Of a stretch of 64,000 nucleotides of DNA, positions 12,641 to 23,689 are shown in pieces (positions within the stretch are counted from its first letter, which is position 1; the number at the start of each line of letters is the position of its first letter). The position numbers and the translations under genes were made by a program. Origin of the DNA: Canna indica (taxonomy: Eukaryota > Streptophyta > Magnoliopsida > Zingiberales > Cannaceae); the NCBI GenBank assembly GCA_034359265.1, contig CP136896.1:9269501-9333500 (forward strand), read 5' to 3'. Below the pieces are notes generated by a model. The model was given only the letters and a program-made list of their open reading frames with translations. It searched no databases and was not told the DNA's origin.

Positions 12641-13720
12641 TCTATTTTATACTCCTAATTCAAGAGAACTTATTCATTTTAGTATCGTGCTTAAATGCAA
12701 AATAAACACATCCGAGAGATAAGACAACTTTCCTATCTTGATGGTCAACTTCACAAAAAATTCCGACTCCCTCCTCGTGTGCATCTACCCTTCATGCACG
12801 TTACTTCGAGCTATCGCCAATACACACACTACCGAGTTACATTTCTAATCCAATCCTAAATTTATTTATTTTCCAAAAAATAATTAGATATTAATTATTC
12901 CATCGTACAAAAATTAAATTTAATTTCACTTATAATTTAAGTTATCACCGATTAATGTTACAATAAAATAAAATAATTATTTTTTCCAGAATTTCACAAT
13001 TAAGTTCAATGTGTTACCTCACGAATTTTACAATAAAAATTCTTGAACGAATATGCACCGAAATGATCATCTCCCCGCTGGTCGATCGATATATGGGTTT
13101 GATATTCCACTTATACACCGGCATAAAGAGCTGGCGGGGGACTACGTTCATCCAAGTAATTTCCTCAGATACTTAAATTAGAGCGAGAAGAGAAGGAGAG
13201 TACGTGTACTTTTGCAGCTTATTTGACTATGTTGTTACTTAATAATGCATGGTCATTAATTACTTAATACACAAACTTTGAATGAGATTATTTGACTATA
13301 TGTTATAGTCAAAGTCAAGCTTTAAAAAAATCAGTTTAGGAGTTGATTCATTCTGTAGTAAGTGGTAATTAAGCAACATGATATGATTTTCTATAGTGAT
13401 TCTCTGCATCAATTATACAGTATGAGAAATGAATCATTATACAGTATTATATATCCAACATAAGTATTATGTTGTTTTATTGTCCACAGGCTCATGGATG
13501 TATATTCTCCACCGAAATAAACTTAGGTGCATTTGGTATCATATCAAAAATATGATACTACTCAAGATAACTTGATTTTTTTTCCACGTTTGGTGTGCAA
13601 AATGTACGTGTCGCGATACAAGAAAAAAATCATAAGACTCACAGTATAATTTATATGTTTATAGTACCGTGAAAAATCACGGTACTAGGATAATTAAGCA
13701 TGAAAAAAATATTATTAATT
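12641..13720. other. No gene seen
   Basis: Mixed AT-rich DNA. Short palindromic patches occur ('ggtatcat...atgatacta' near 13535-13560; 'accgtgaaaaatcacggt' near 13667-13684), but nothing codes and no element ends were identified. Confidence 0.4.
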
Positions 13721-13846
13721 GTGAGTAACATAGTTGATGATAACATATTGTATGTTGTTTAAAGGTCTAGAGTTCAAATTCTAGTATAATCACCTATTGT
13801 ATGTGATTTAATTTTTATCTTTGTTAGAAAAAAATATATTAAAAAA
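13721..13846 (+). mobile_element. tRNA-headed SINE, family 1 (copy 1)
   Basis: Starts gtgagtaacatagttgatga, contains a box-B-like 'gagttcaaattctag' near 13769 and 'tataatcacctattgt', and ends in 'ttttatctttgttag' plus an A-rich tail. The same parts in the same order and spacing occur at 58337-58452, which has a clear target duplication. Flanks here (gaaaaaaatattattaa before, gaaaaaaatatattaaaa after) are similar but low in complexity. Box A/box B spacing fits a tRNA-derived RNA polymerase III promoter. Confidence 0.6.
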
Positions 13847-14042
13847 TGCTTGCTTGTCATTCGAATAAAATTAAAATTACATGCATATATTTGTTTTTGG
13901 TCATGATTACTTTTTTATTATGCAATATATTTTTGATAATTTGTGCACGCAAAAATATTTGCGACTTATTTAATTATTTCGCTAAATGCACCGTACTGGA
14001 AAACAAGTGTTGGATTGTACGAACATTAATTGGGTGCCTTGG

Positions 14043-14054
14043 CACTACAAGAAA
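14043..14054 (+). mobile_element. CACTACAAGAAA motif, possible CACTA 5' terminus
   Basis: Exact match to the common CACTA terminal motif. The only CACTA body downstream on this strand ends at 22888 with a near-mirror (tttcttgtaagtg). The flanking triplets differ (tgg versus tta) and no subterminal repeats follow, so the link is unproven. Confidence 0.3.
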
Positions 14055-15239
14055 TGTTAGGTGTTGTTTGGTTAGCGAAAATTATTTTCTGATTTCAGTG
14101 AAATTAAAAATTTGATTTCGAAAATTTAGTTTTGGTTTCTAGTTTTCAGTTTTCTAAAAACGTGGTTGGTTAATGAAAACAACATCAGTTTTAATTATTT
14201 GGTTGAAATCAGTGAATATTTATTTGGTTATAGAAAAATAATATTAATTTCCCTAAAATAGTTTTAATATATAGTAATTTGATTTTTTGATTAAATAGTA
14301 AATCAATTCATATGAAATAGTTGGTAAAACTTAATATGGTTGTAAAGAAAGTTGCATATTGTATTTGTAGTTAGTCTACAAAATTAATTATCGTTAATAT
14401 GGTTATAAAAAATATTTGCAAGATTTAATTAATTAAATTATTGGTAATTTAAGATTTTTTTATTCAATTAGATATAAAATTAATTAATTAATATTATAAT
14501 TTTTTTTTAAAAAATAAGTGCAATAATCTAAATTTAGTTTTGATTAAATTATAAATAGATTGACCTTAAGAAATTTGAGTTATTTTAAAATTTAATTAGG
14601 TTTGAGTCAATTAGATATAAATTGGTTTAATTAATATGTCAATTAAGATAATAGTTTGAGTTGAAAATAATTTTTTATATATATATAAATTAGATATAGT
14701 TTGATTTATTTCTAAATTAATTAATTTTATAAAAAAGTATTTATAGTTACAAAGTTATCACTGTATTTTGATAACGAAATCGACAGTCTCGAAATCATAA
14801 AAAACAACCTTGTGGTGTTTTCATTTAGTTAAGAAAATTAATTTCGTTGAAACTTATTTTCATTTTAGTTTCGATTTAATTTCATGAAAACGTTGAATCA
14901 AATACGTTTTCGTAAGCAGTTTTGGTTTATGAACATAATGATTAGTCTTGTCATGCGTATATTTCACTATGAGACAAAGTGAAATATAATTTTATATTTC
15001 ACTTATATAATTTTATGGTCAAAGTAAATATTATATATTTTGAATAACTTTATAAATATATATTAAGATTAACAAAGATAATATCATTTATAAATATTAA
15101 TACAATATTATCTAAAATACATCTATGGTTGCAACACTTGAAGAAAAGGAAAAAAAATGGGCCTATCACGAACTTGTAGTGTTTGCATTCTTGTGTCTAG
15201 TTCTCTAACATGATATTGCATCAACTATATCTTTGATGA
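14055..15239. other. AT-rich DNA, possible decayed MITE; no gene
   Basis: After 'ttaggtgttgtttggttagc' at 14056 the DNA is full of aaaatt and ttagtttt words. Near 14884-14915 'aacgttgaatcaaatacg' could be the opposite end, but the inverted match is poor. No coding region. Confidence 0.3.
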
Positions 15240-17180
15240 AGGTTTTGCCTACAACACTCAACTAGATAGATAGCTTCCAACGGAACTTCTTTCTAATAGA
15301 TGTAGGTTTTCTCTTCAAGCCAGGAAAGTTCTTCCTTTTTTTAACAAAAAGAATTATGCCTGGGTCAACTTGCTAAACAAGATGTATGGGAATTACCATC
15401 CATGGAATGATATGAAATCTTCCTAATTTTCTTGGTCTTTTAAAAGTTTACATTGTGCAATTCAAAGATTGAAAGAATGGCTGCTGAAAAAAAGAGACAA
15501 TGGTAAGGACACTGACACATTTCATGACCCTTGGCTGAACTATATACCTATTTTCAAATGGCCCACTTATGTTGATGTGAACAAGCTCTCTCTTTTTACT
15601 AAAGTTTCAGACCTCATGGTTGGTACTAAATGGAATTTTGATATTATTAGAGACCTTTTTGGGGATATTCAATCAAGAAACATAAGCCAAATTTACATCC
15701 CAATGAAAGACATGGATGATAAATGGATTTGGGCATTAAATGCTAAAGGAAAGCTTTGTTGCAAGATTGCATACAACTTCATGAAAAGTAAGCTGTGTTC
15801 TAAGGATATACCAGCTCTCAACCGGGCTAATATGTGGAACTCTGATACACTTCCAAAAATTAAGATTTTTGCTTGGAAGTTGTTGTGGAAAAGATTGCCT
15901 ACAACTGTATTTATCCAAATTCAGTAAAGTCAACTCTTCTAATTGTCTCTTGTGCAAAGAGGGTGCAGATACTTTGGATCATATCTTTTTTAATTGCTCA
16001 TTTTCTTGTCTTTTTTGGGAGAAAGCTGAACAGATGCTGAATTTTAAATTCTCTTTCAAGAGTAGCTAGGATAAAGGAGACTGGTTGTATAAAGGAGGAA
16101 GTCTGGATAAGGCAAGCAAGCATAAATTTAGTGGTTTCATTGCTGCAGGTTTCTGGCAAATATGGAAGAATAGAAACAATTTATGTTTTAATGGAAAGAG
16201 TGCAGGTATCCACTCCCTTCTATGCAGAGTATTAGCTGAAGTACAAGTTAATTCTACTCCTTATGTTATCAAAAATTCAGTAAGAGAAGCTGAGAAGGAG
16301 AACAATTCTAGTATCCTGCATCTTGTTGGTAATTTTGTGATGCAGCATGGGGATTTCTTCAACATTTTCTGCGATGCAGCATGGCTTCCTGATAATTATG
16401 AGGCTGGTATGGGATTTTTAATCTCAGACTCAGAAGACAGGATCTTATTTGCCGATTCATTTTCTAAGTTTGTTGATTCTCCTCTATATGCTGAGATTTG
16501 GTCAATTTGGCTTGCGGTGAACAAAGCCAAAGATTTAAGTCTAAAGAATATTAGATTACATTTTGACTGTCAAACTGCTATAAATTTTTTGAATTGTAAA
16601 TGCAAGCCTCCCTGGTCTCTTAAAGTGCTGGTTGCAGATATTCTTAAGGTTGCTTCAGTAGTTAATGTTACAAATTGGACTCACATTAATAGATCTGCCA
16701 ATGCTTATGCTCACAATTTGGCCAAGGCAGGTCTTTCATTCCATGGGGAGGTTGCTGTTAACTGTCTCCAGGTTTCAAAAAGGCAAGCTGAACCATTTAA
16801 TGTTTCCCTGTTATCTGCTTCAGTAACACCTTTGCAAAGGCAAGGTGTGCAGTCTCAGTCTGATGCAGTTTACTCTTCTCACAAAGGAAATAGAGTTGAC
16901 GCTAGTGAGATCTTTCATGAATCTGTGCCTCCGGACTCCCCTTCATTAGAAGCTCATGGGAGTTATCTCTGTGTTTCTCCTGTTAATTCTGTTAATGCTA
17001 CTTTGGACTCTCATGTAAAGACTTTTGATTCCTCATTCTTCAATAAAGTGATACCTCATAAGGAAGATACCTCTGTTCATGTGGCTGGCGAGGGATGCAC
17101 GGCCAGGGTCCTCTGCTCCCTCTCCTCGGCCAGTGTCCAGTGAGTAGGGGGTGACCTTGTTGGTTTTTTTTAAAAAAAAA
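15240..17180 (+). pseudogene. 5'-truncated L1-type LINE: zinc-binding plus RNase H domains
   Basis: This is the 3' third of a plant L1-type LINE polyprotein. Near 15350-15410 the post-RT motif Y-A-W-V-N-L-L-N-K-M-Y-G and Y-H-P-W are readable. The frame from 15469 carries the RT zinc-binding domain (F-H-D-P-W-L, then P-K-I-K-I-F-A-W-K-L-L-W-K-R-L-P-T). One frameshift near 15905 moves it into the frame holding C-x2-C-x8-H-x4-C (C-L-L-C...H-I-F-F-N-C). That frame runs on, past a single TAG at 16067, into RNase H to 17143. The catalytic-type residues F-C-D (about 16370), Y-A-E and F-D-C are present, but the last acidic position reads A-Y-A-H instead of A-D. About 120 serine-rich residues follow RNase H. 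An A-run (17172-17180) may be the tail. The reverse transcriptase core is missing. It is damaged by two in-frame stops and one frameshift, so relatively young. Confidence 0.85.
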
Positions 17181-17210
17181 TAAAGAAGTGAAGTACATAG
17201 AAGTCAATCA

Positions 17211-17335
17211 AGCCATAAAGGAAAATACTAGTAAAAAACAAAAAAATATTTTACCATGATTAAAATATCAGATGTATGCTTTATATAGAAGCCACAAAGG
17301 AAAATACTAGTAGTACATTCAAGTCAAAATTATAC
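17211..17335. repeat. Short direct repeat around 'aaaggaaaatactagta'
   Basis: The word aaaggaaaatactagta occurs near 17217 and again near 17296, about 80 bp apart, each close to gtacat and aagtca words. Non-coding. Confidence 0.6.
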
Positions 17336-17514
17336 TCAATAAGGAGGCAAATATGAAACTTCAGTGAGCGTTATCAAGTAAAAGGACTTATGCATGCTTT
17401 AGGCAAAGATAAGTTCTTCGTATGATGCTAAGGTCAAGTTCATGAAGATCTTAATTTGGGTGGTCAGATTCTGACTTCGCTTCTGCATTTGTGAAAGCAC
17501 AGTACATTTTATGT

Positions 17515-18047
17515 TCTTCCCGAGCCCCATCGAGCCGAGCTTTCTTGTGCTCGAGCTCGAGCTTCAATCTCTAGGCTGGAGTTATGCTCGAGCAACTCGA
17601 GATCAGCTTGTTAGGATTGTTTATTTTTCTCAAACTTGACTGAGCTCGTGAATGAGCTCAATTAAGCTCGGCTCGAGAGCGGCTCGAATTCTATCGAGCT
17701 CAATTGAGCTCGTGAATGAGCTCGATTAAGCTCGGCTCGGGATCTAGCTTGGTGGGCTCGAAATTTATCAAGCTTAATTGAGCTCATTAATCAACTTGAT
17801 TAAGCTTGACTCTTGTCAGGTTTATGTGTTCTAAAAGCCCGACTTAATATGAAATATATATATATATATATCGATTATGCTCGTGAGCCGCTCTAGCCGA
17901 GTATTGGTTAGCTCGAGCTCGGGCCGTTCACATGTAAAGCTTGACTCCATCTCAGCTCGAGCTCGACAAGATCGAGTGAACTTTGAGTTTTCATTGCGAG
18001 TTGATCCTATGTAGCTCAAGAGCAGCTCAGCTCACTTGCACCCCTAT
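17515..18047 (-). mobile_element. GAGCTCG-rich hAT-like repeat (family F)
   Basis: The stretch is built from gagctcg/cgagctc words and ends on the right with 'cacttgcacccctatt' (complement taggggtgcaagtg), a hAT-like terminus. I could not find the left terminus. Inside, a unit beginning tgagctcgtgaatgagctc recurs at 17641 and 17705, with a diverged third at 17779. The open frame on the minus strand at 17831-18019 is a by-product. Confidence 0.55.
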
Positions 18048-18419
18048 TCTTTCATCTCAATTAACCAAAGCACACTATACCGCCAATGTGGGCATCCCTT
18101 GCTTGCCTCGAGGGCTACCCTTATGAAGTATACTATCTGAAGGAAATTAAGAAACTAGTAAGAGATTGACGAAATTACAAGTAGACAGAGAACAATAATT
18201 GCTCTTTGGTGCTTTATACTTGATACTACACTAGAAGTAAAAAACTAATTTGAATGTATAATGCATGTTGCAAAAATAAATTTTATTCATCAAGAAGATG
18301 TAAAGAAATTAATGGAGAAAAATTTGGACTTAGTAAAGAAATTAGTGGAGAAAATTTTGTACTTAAGTTAAAAATTAATAGAGAATGATTTGTCGGGATG
18401 GAACACTTCTGGAAATTGG

Positions 18420-18807
18420 CTTATCCTTATTGTATGAATTATACCAAGGTATTTACCTTGAAGCATGGCAAGAAGAACAACTGATTTGATTGTCACCAAC
18501 GATTTCTAGATCTTGATCGTTCATACAGGCCCAACAGAAATAGTTTCTTCAAAAGACGTACCAACTACGATCATCCACCTCCAACATTCAATGGAGAGTA
18601 TGTTTGTGCATTGATTTTTTGCAGAAGATAACTAATCAACCTACTGATATTAGAATTCCTGGGTACGGTATTCATCATAACTTGACTAAAAGGAGTATAT
18701 ATATTCTAGGACTTACCGTATTGGAACGACAATTTGACTCGACATAACTAATTAGATGTTATACACATAGAGAAGAATATTTTTTGATAATATTTTTAAC
18801 ATTGTTA
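18420..18807 (+). pseudogene. CACTA transposase (TNP2-type), fragment 1
   Basis: In shifting frames: L-K-H-G-K-K, W-F-D-C-H, R-F-L-D-L-D-R-S-Y-R, R-N-S-F-F-K, P-P-P-T-F-N-G-E-Y-V, then (about 18715-18805) L-P-Y-W-N-D-N-L, R-H-N and H-I-E-K-N-I-F-D-N-I-F-N-I-V. This order is typical of the TNP2 transposase of plant CACTA elements. The reading frame is interrupted at 18807 by an inserted MITE and resumes at 19803 with M-D-I-Y. Several internal stops: dead. Confidence 0.75.
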
Positions 18808-18845
18808 GGGCTCGTTTGGTATATTGTATAGTACTAGCCTGTATA

Positions 18846-19267
18846 TAGGGGTGGCAGAAATGGGCACGACACGATAGCACGACACGATAACTGCGGGTTG
18901 GGCCAAAAAATTTGCCCCGATAAGCTTATTGGGCCGGGCCGGGCCGGGCCAATAACATTGCGGGCTGACGCGGGCTGGCTCTTATCGTGCCGGCCCGGCC
19001 TGTTAGGCCCGCTAAGTGTTAAAAATATATATTAAAATATAGTTTAGTGCTTATTTAGTGCTTTAAAATTCAAGGTGGAGTTAATCTATGGAGCTTTTTA
19101 TGTGAAATGTCATATTTGATGCTTATTTAGTCTCTCAAATATTTTAAATTATTTTTTTTATAATTTTTATAATTTTTTAGTAATCTTTTAGTTGATAAAC
19201 GGACTCGCGGGCCGGGCCGAGAATTTCCGGCCCGCTAACTACGGGCCGGCCCATTTTGCCACCTCTA
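18846..19267. mobile_element. hAT-type MITE, family A, nested, 422 bp
   Basis: The ends are taggggtggcagaaatgggc and, at the right, gcccattttgccacctcta, a near-perfect inverted repeat of about 19 bp. A perfect 8-bp duplication cctgtata flanks it (18838-18845 and 19268-19275). Subterminal sequence is gggccgggcc repeats and the middle is AT-rich and non-coding. It sits inside the Tourist-like MITE at 18808-19802 and is related to 4179-4585. Confidence 0.92.
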
Positions 19268-19303
19268 CCTGTATAGTACTAGTATGTATTTGACTAACCT
19301 ATT

Positions 19304-19454
19304 TAATATAATATAATATAATATAATATAATATAATATAATATAATATAATATAATATAATATAATATAATATAATATAATATAATATAATATAATATA
19401 ATATAATATAATATAATATAATATAATATAATATAATATAATATAATATAATAT
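19304..19454. repeat. (TATAA)n pentanucleotide array, about 30 units
   Basis: Nearly perfect tandem TATAA over about 150 bp. At the matching place in the sister MITE (about 44755-44775) there are only about four units, so this array expanded inside copy A after insertion. Confidence 0.92.
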
Positions 19455-19802
19455 ACACTAATACATTATAATTTTATATTATATGTAATATATTATAATA
19501 ATATAATATAATATAAAAAATTATATAATATATTTTATCATTAATATTTCATAAATTAAAATTATTTTTTAATATTTTTTATATATTTTTTAATTTTTGG
19601 CCGGACGTAAAATGAGTATATAAAATATTGAAAGTTCTAGTGCAGGCTAATGAAGAATTTTTAGAGTGTATTACTAATACATCTTATAACAGCTTATGGG
19701 ATACTATTTTTAGTGTAGGTATTAGTTAATACTCTTCCCAAACACTGTATAGTATTATCCTAATACTATACATGAGACTTATATATGGTACCAAACTGGC
19801 CG

Positions 19803-22210
19803 TTATGGATATATACGAAGGACAAGACAAAGGACTATCAATGCCAGGATGGATTTGGAAGAATATTACAACCGAAGTGAGCTACATCTAGTCACAATAC
19901 CGAATGGGCAGATCGTGAAACCAAAGGCTAAGTACACATTCACAACATCTCAGAGAAGAAGTATATGTGGTTGGGTTAAACGACTTCACATGCCTGATGG
20001 TTATGCATTGAATATGTCGTGGCGGGTTGATGTATAGTACCAATGGGAAGTTTTTAGGGTGGAAGAGTCATGATTGTCACGTCTTCATGGAACAGTTGTT
20101 GCCTATTGCATTTAGAGAATTAACGGAACACATTTAGAAGCCCCTAATTGAGTTGATTCAATTTTTCAAGGACTTGTGTTCTACGACTCTAACAATTTAT
20201 GAATAGGATAAAATGGAAAAGAATATTCTAATTATAATGTGTAAGTTGGAGAGAATTTTTCCTTGGGTTTCTTTGATGTTATGGAGCATGCACCTGCTAG
20301 TCGAGAGGTAAATGAGTGTAACATTATTAATTAATTAAATGTTGTGAATATCATTAACATAACATAGTCATACATATATGTCCATGTTAGGTTTCTTGGA
20401 AAGGTCAAGAGAACCATGAAGCAGAAAATTCAAGTTGAGGGATCAATATGTGAGGCATATGCGCGCCGGGAAACTGCTACTTTCTCCTCGTTCTACTTTG
20501 AATCACATGTCCCAACTGTGAGAACGAGAGTTGCCAACTATACAATGAACCCAACTATACAAGTCTCAAATATTTTGTTGTCTCAAATATTCCATCATCT
20601 TCATCAGCGGTTGGATCGGAGGAGCCCAACTATACAAGGAGGGTTTTCCTACAGCCAGAGGGTGATGATGGGTAAGTTATAAATTTTTTGTTGGAAGAAC
20701 TTAGAAATTTATATTATTTTTCTATAGGATAGATGAACCAGTTGTTGTACATGATCTTTTGGGTTCACTTTTTGCTAGATTAATAAAATGGTGTTTTCTT
20801 TTGATTTTTCTATTAAAGAATATATAATAATGTGGTAAAAATGTTTTCCATGCTCTTATACTATGTGTTTTCTGCAGGTTCTTTCCATTGAAGCTTGGTA
20901 CATCTCAGATATCCACTATCGTCATTAATAGGTTTGATCAAAATTCCTGAGGCTACACGAAGGATGTGATTTCGTTAATGGAAGGTATGAACAACTATAT
21001 AAGCATTGTAGTATATAGTCATATATCATATCAATTTATCATATAACTTGTTAAATTATCATATAGTGGTTTATTATTATTACCTTGCAGAAGCATGTAT
21101 ATTAGGAGCCTATACACGTGAATCATATGTGGCATTCATTCAATAAAAAGGGCAACAATCATTTAAGTGATATGTACCGTGCGTTATGAAAATCTAACAA
21201 GAGATCGCATTGAATTGAGACAGAGATTTGGGAGGGACTCCATCAAATTTGGTCTACTGAGAAGCACAAGCTAAAGTCGGAGCGAGGGAAGAAGAATTGT
21301 AACTCCGAAAGAGGAGGTAGTCTTCGCACTGGGGTTGCATATCGTTTGACACTCATAAAATGCGCATGGTAAATATCCTATAACAATTTTGTAAATTATT
21401 AGTATAATTTTCTAGCTGAATTTTTTTTTTGATTGTCTAAACTCTTGTTTATGCTTTATCAACGTAGATGCAGAAATTAGGGAGGGAACCCACACATGCA
21501 GAGATGTTTTCTCACTTTCATAAGAAAAAAACCTAATGGTAGTTGGGTTGAACCACGTGCACAACAGAGTTATGTAAGTTCGTGTCTAAATAAGTTAATC
21601 ATTTGATTGTTTATTTCTAAGTTCGAGTTTCAATAATAATGTGTTCGTATTTGTGTGTAGGATCGATATGAGCAGGAGCGTTCCCAATTAGATACTCAAT
21701 CTCAGAGTGAGGATGGAGGCATCCCTATCCCAGACACTCAGGAGTCTGAGATCGATAAATGATCAAGGGCTATCGGCGGCCTAAACATGAGGGCCTTTCT
21801 GGGATGAGCTACCAAAAGATATCAATCAACTTGAATGTGAAGTATGATCTACCCATGTCATTTCGCAGTTGAGAGGAACAAATGGATCAGGTGCGGAGTC
21901 ATATAACATAGCTCGATGCGAGTATGAGGGAGCGGGTTGAGCGAGTTTTGTCTCAGCATGAGCAATTTATGCTACAACAGTCGATGACCCAACTCATGCA
22001 ACAAGTAGCTCTACACATGACGCATAACCAACCGTTCATGGCGGCCATGAAGAAGGATTTTGAAGTGATGTTGCATCAACGTCTTGATCAACTTCGACAT
22101 CCTCAGCATATTTTCGGTGATGACTGCTACCTCCGCGGCCGATGGGAGATGATGGCGATCAAGATGGCGACCGACGGGGCAACGATGAGTATCTAGATGG
22201 GGATTGATCA
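19803..22210 (+). pseudogene. CACTA transposon coding remnant: TNP2/DUF4218 then Transposase_24-like
   Basis: Reading resumes after the MITE with M-D-L-E-E-Y-Y-N-R-S-E-L-H-L (19849) and L-H-M-P-D-G-Y-A-L-N-M-S (about 19985), then S-H-D-C-H-V-F-M-E-Q-L-L-P-I-A-F-R-E-L, the DUF4218-like part of CACTA TNP2. F-L-G-K-V-K-R-T-M (20393) and I-C-E-A-Y-A-R-R-E-T-A-T-F continue it. From about 21180 a second protein follows: R-G-G-S-L-R-T-G-V-A-Y-R, then G-R-E-P-T-H-A-E-M-F-S-H-F-H-K-K-K (about 21480), then D-R-Y-E-Q-E-R-S-Q-L-D-T-Q-S (21660), typical of the En/Spm-associated Transposase_24 family, with a Q/M-rich tail (21924-22196). Many stops and frameshifts: inactive. Confidence 0.75.
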
Positions 22211-22399
22211 TGTGTGAAATGTTATAGATGCTTAGTGTTACTATTTGAATATTTATTGTTTTGAATGGATGAAACTTTTGTTGGAAGATAAAATAGATGT
22301 TTTAACATATTTTGAATCATATCTATGGAGTTTTAGATCATTGTCGGATATGCTATTTGTTATCATTACAGGTTTAAATGTTATTTTATTTCAGTTTAT

Positions 22400-22888
22400 T
22401 ATCATTTTTTAAAAAATTCTTAAAGCTTTCGACGAAATTCCGACGACATTTCGTCGGAAATTAGCAACAAACATGTTGTCGGAGACATGCCGGTAAATAC
22501 TGACAAAATTTGGTTGGCAAGTTGTCAGTAATTACCGACCACTTTCTAAATAAAATATGGGAGGAAGATAGTCGGTAATTATCGACCACTTTTTCGATAG
22601 TATTTATAGTCGGTAATTATCGATGAGCTACCAACAAAAGTTTTGTCGGTAGTTACCGAGGAACTACTGACAACTTTTCGATTAAGAACTTGGTCGATAA
22701 TTATCGACAATATTTTTTTGTTGATAAACTATCGATACCCGTTTCGACCAAGGTTTTACCGACGCAAATTTTGGCCTCGAAAACCAATCAAAATTTGGTC
22801 GGTAAATCAATGTTTCCGACAAACTTAATTTCGACCACTACTTTTCGATTCCAATGGCCGTTTGAAATCACTATATTTCTTGTAAGTG
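22400..22888 (+). mobile_element. CACTA 3' subterminal repeats and terminus
   Basis: GTCGGTAATTA / TAATTACCGAC-type words repeat at least eight times in both orientations, the subterminal array to which CACTA transposases bind. The block ends at 22888 with tttcttgtaagtg, the CACTA terminus (CACTACAAGAAA complement) with one extra base. It closes the CACTA whose coding remnant lies upstream. Confidence 0.75.
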
Positions 22889-23415
22889 TTAATTCCAAAC
22901 GGTTAATTATCAGAGTTATGTAACAATATAACACATCTAAAATTTAGAGTTGAGAAAGGTGAAAATGACACAAATATTTTTAACAAAAATGAAGATTTTG
23001 TTTTACTAAGTGAAAAAATTACAATATCTCAAAATATAAGGAGAGAACAACAACACTCTCTCTTATATAAGGAGAACACCAATACAAAGATATACACAGA
23101 AGAGACCTAATATTTTTCTCTCTCTGAAATATACACTCAAAGCTTCCTAATTCTACATTTCGGGTTTTATTTGGTGCTTTACTCAAAACAATGACACCAT
23201 CACTTATTTTTAATGTTGAGTGACATTACATACTTAATAATAAAGAAAAAAAAGAGAGACAAATTCAACTTTATTACTTCTTCGTGCAAGGTGACATGAA
23301 TTAGAGGAAGATAAATTCAACTTGAACATTTTCGTCCCGCCACTAAAATTGACTTTATCTCATTTACAATGCCGAGTCATTTTCATCTATCTACCAAAAT
23401 TGACTTTATCATATT

Positions 23416-23613
23416 CACACAAACAAATTTGTAATTCATGTATAATCCCATACAAATAAAATATGATTTTTTTCCTTTTAAAATAAATACAAGTATAAAC
23501 ATTCAAGATCACTTCCACACACAAGTTTATAATTCATGCATAATCCCATACAAATAGAATATGATTTTTTCCTTTTAAAATAAATACAAGCATAAACATC
23601 CAAGATCACTTTC
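23416..23613. repeat. Tandem duplication, two copies of about 98 bp
   Basis: Two adjacent copies share 'aattcatg', 'ataatcccatacaaat', 'atatgattttt', 'ccttttaaaataaataca' and 'aagatcac' in the same order, offset 98 bp with few differences. Non-coding; the minus-strand open frame at 23478-23690 reads through it and is not a gene. Confidence 0.85.
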
Positions 23614-23689
23614 ACACTATTTTTAATTATGCCACTATTGTTTTTAATCTTCTCCAAAGATATCTCCCCTACCCATCTTGATAGTTCCA

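Larger units (their letters stand above)
18808..19802. mobile_element. Tourist-like MITE (copy A), split by a hAT MITE
   Basis: The ends are gggctcgtttggtat and, at the right, gtaccaaactggccg (complement cggccagtttggtac). The insertion lies inside TNP2 coding sequence, so the empty site can be reconstructed: attgttatgg became attgtta...gttatgg, giving a TTA duplication (18805-18807 and 19803-19805). A 3-bp TTA site and GTTTGGTA ends fit PIF/Harbinger-Tourist. The element is non-coding. Without the nested hAT MITE it is about 565 bp, versus 434 bp for the copy at 44604-45037; much of the difference is the expanded (TATAA)n tract. Confidence 0.85.

Noticed and set aside
13721..13800. Functional tRNA genes at the SINE heads (also 58337 and 62754)
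   Set aside because: Box A/B-like words are present but the cloverleaf stems are not formed and TSDs plus tails show SINEs.
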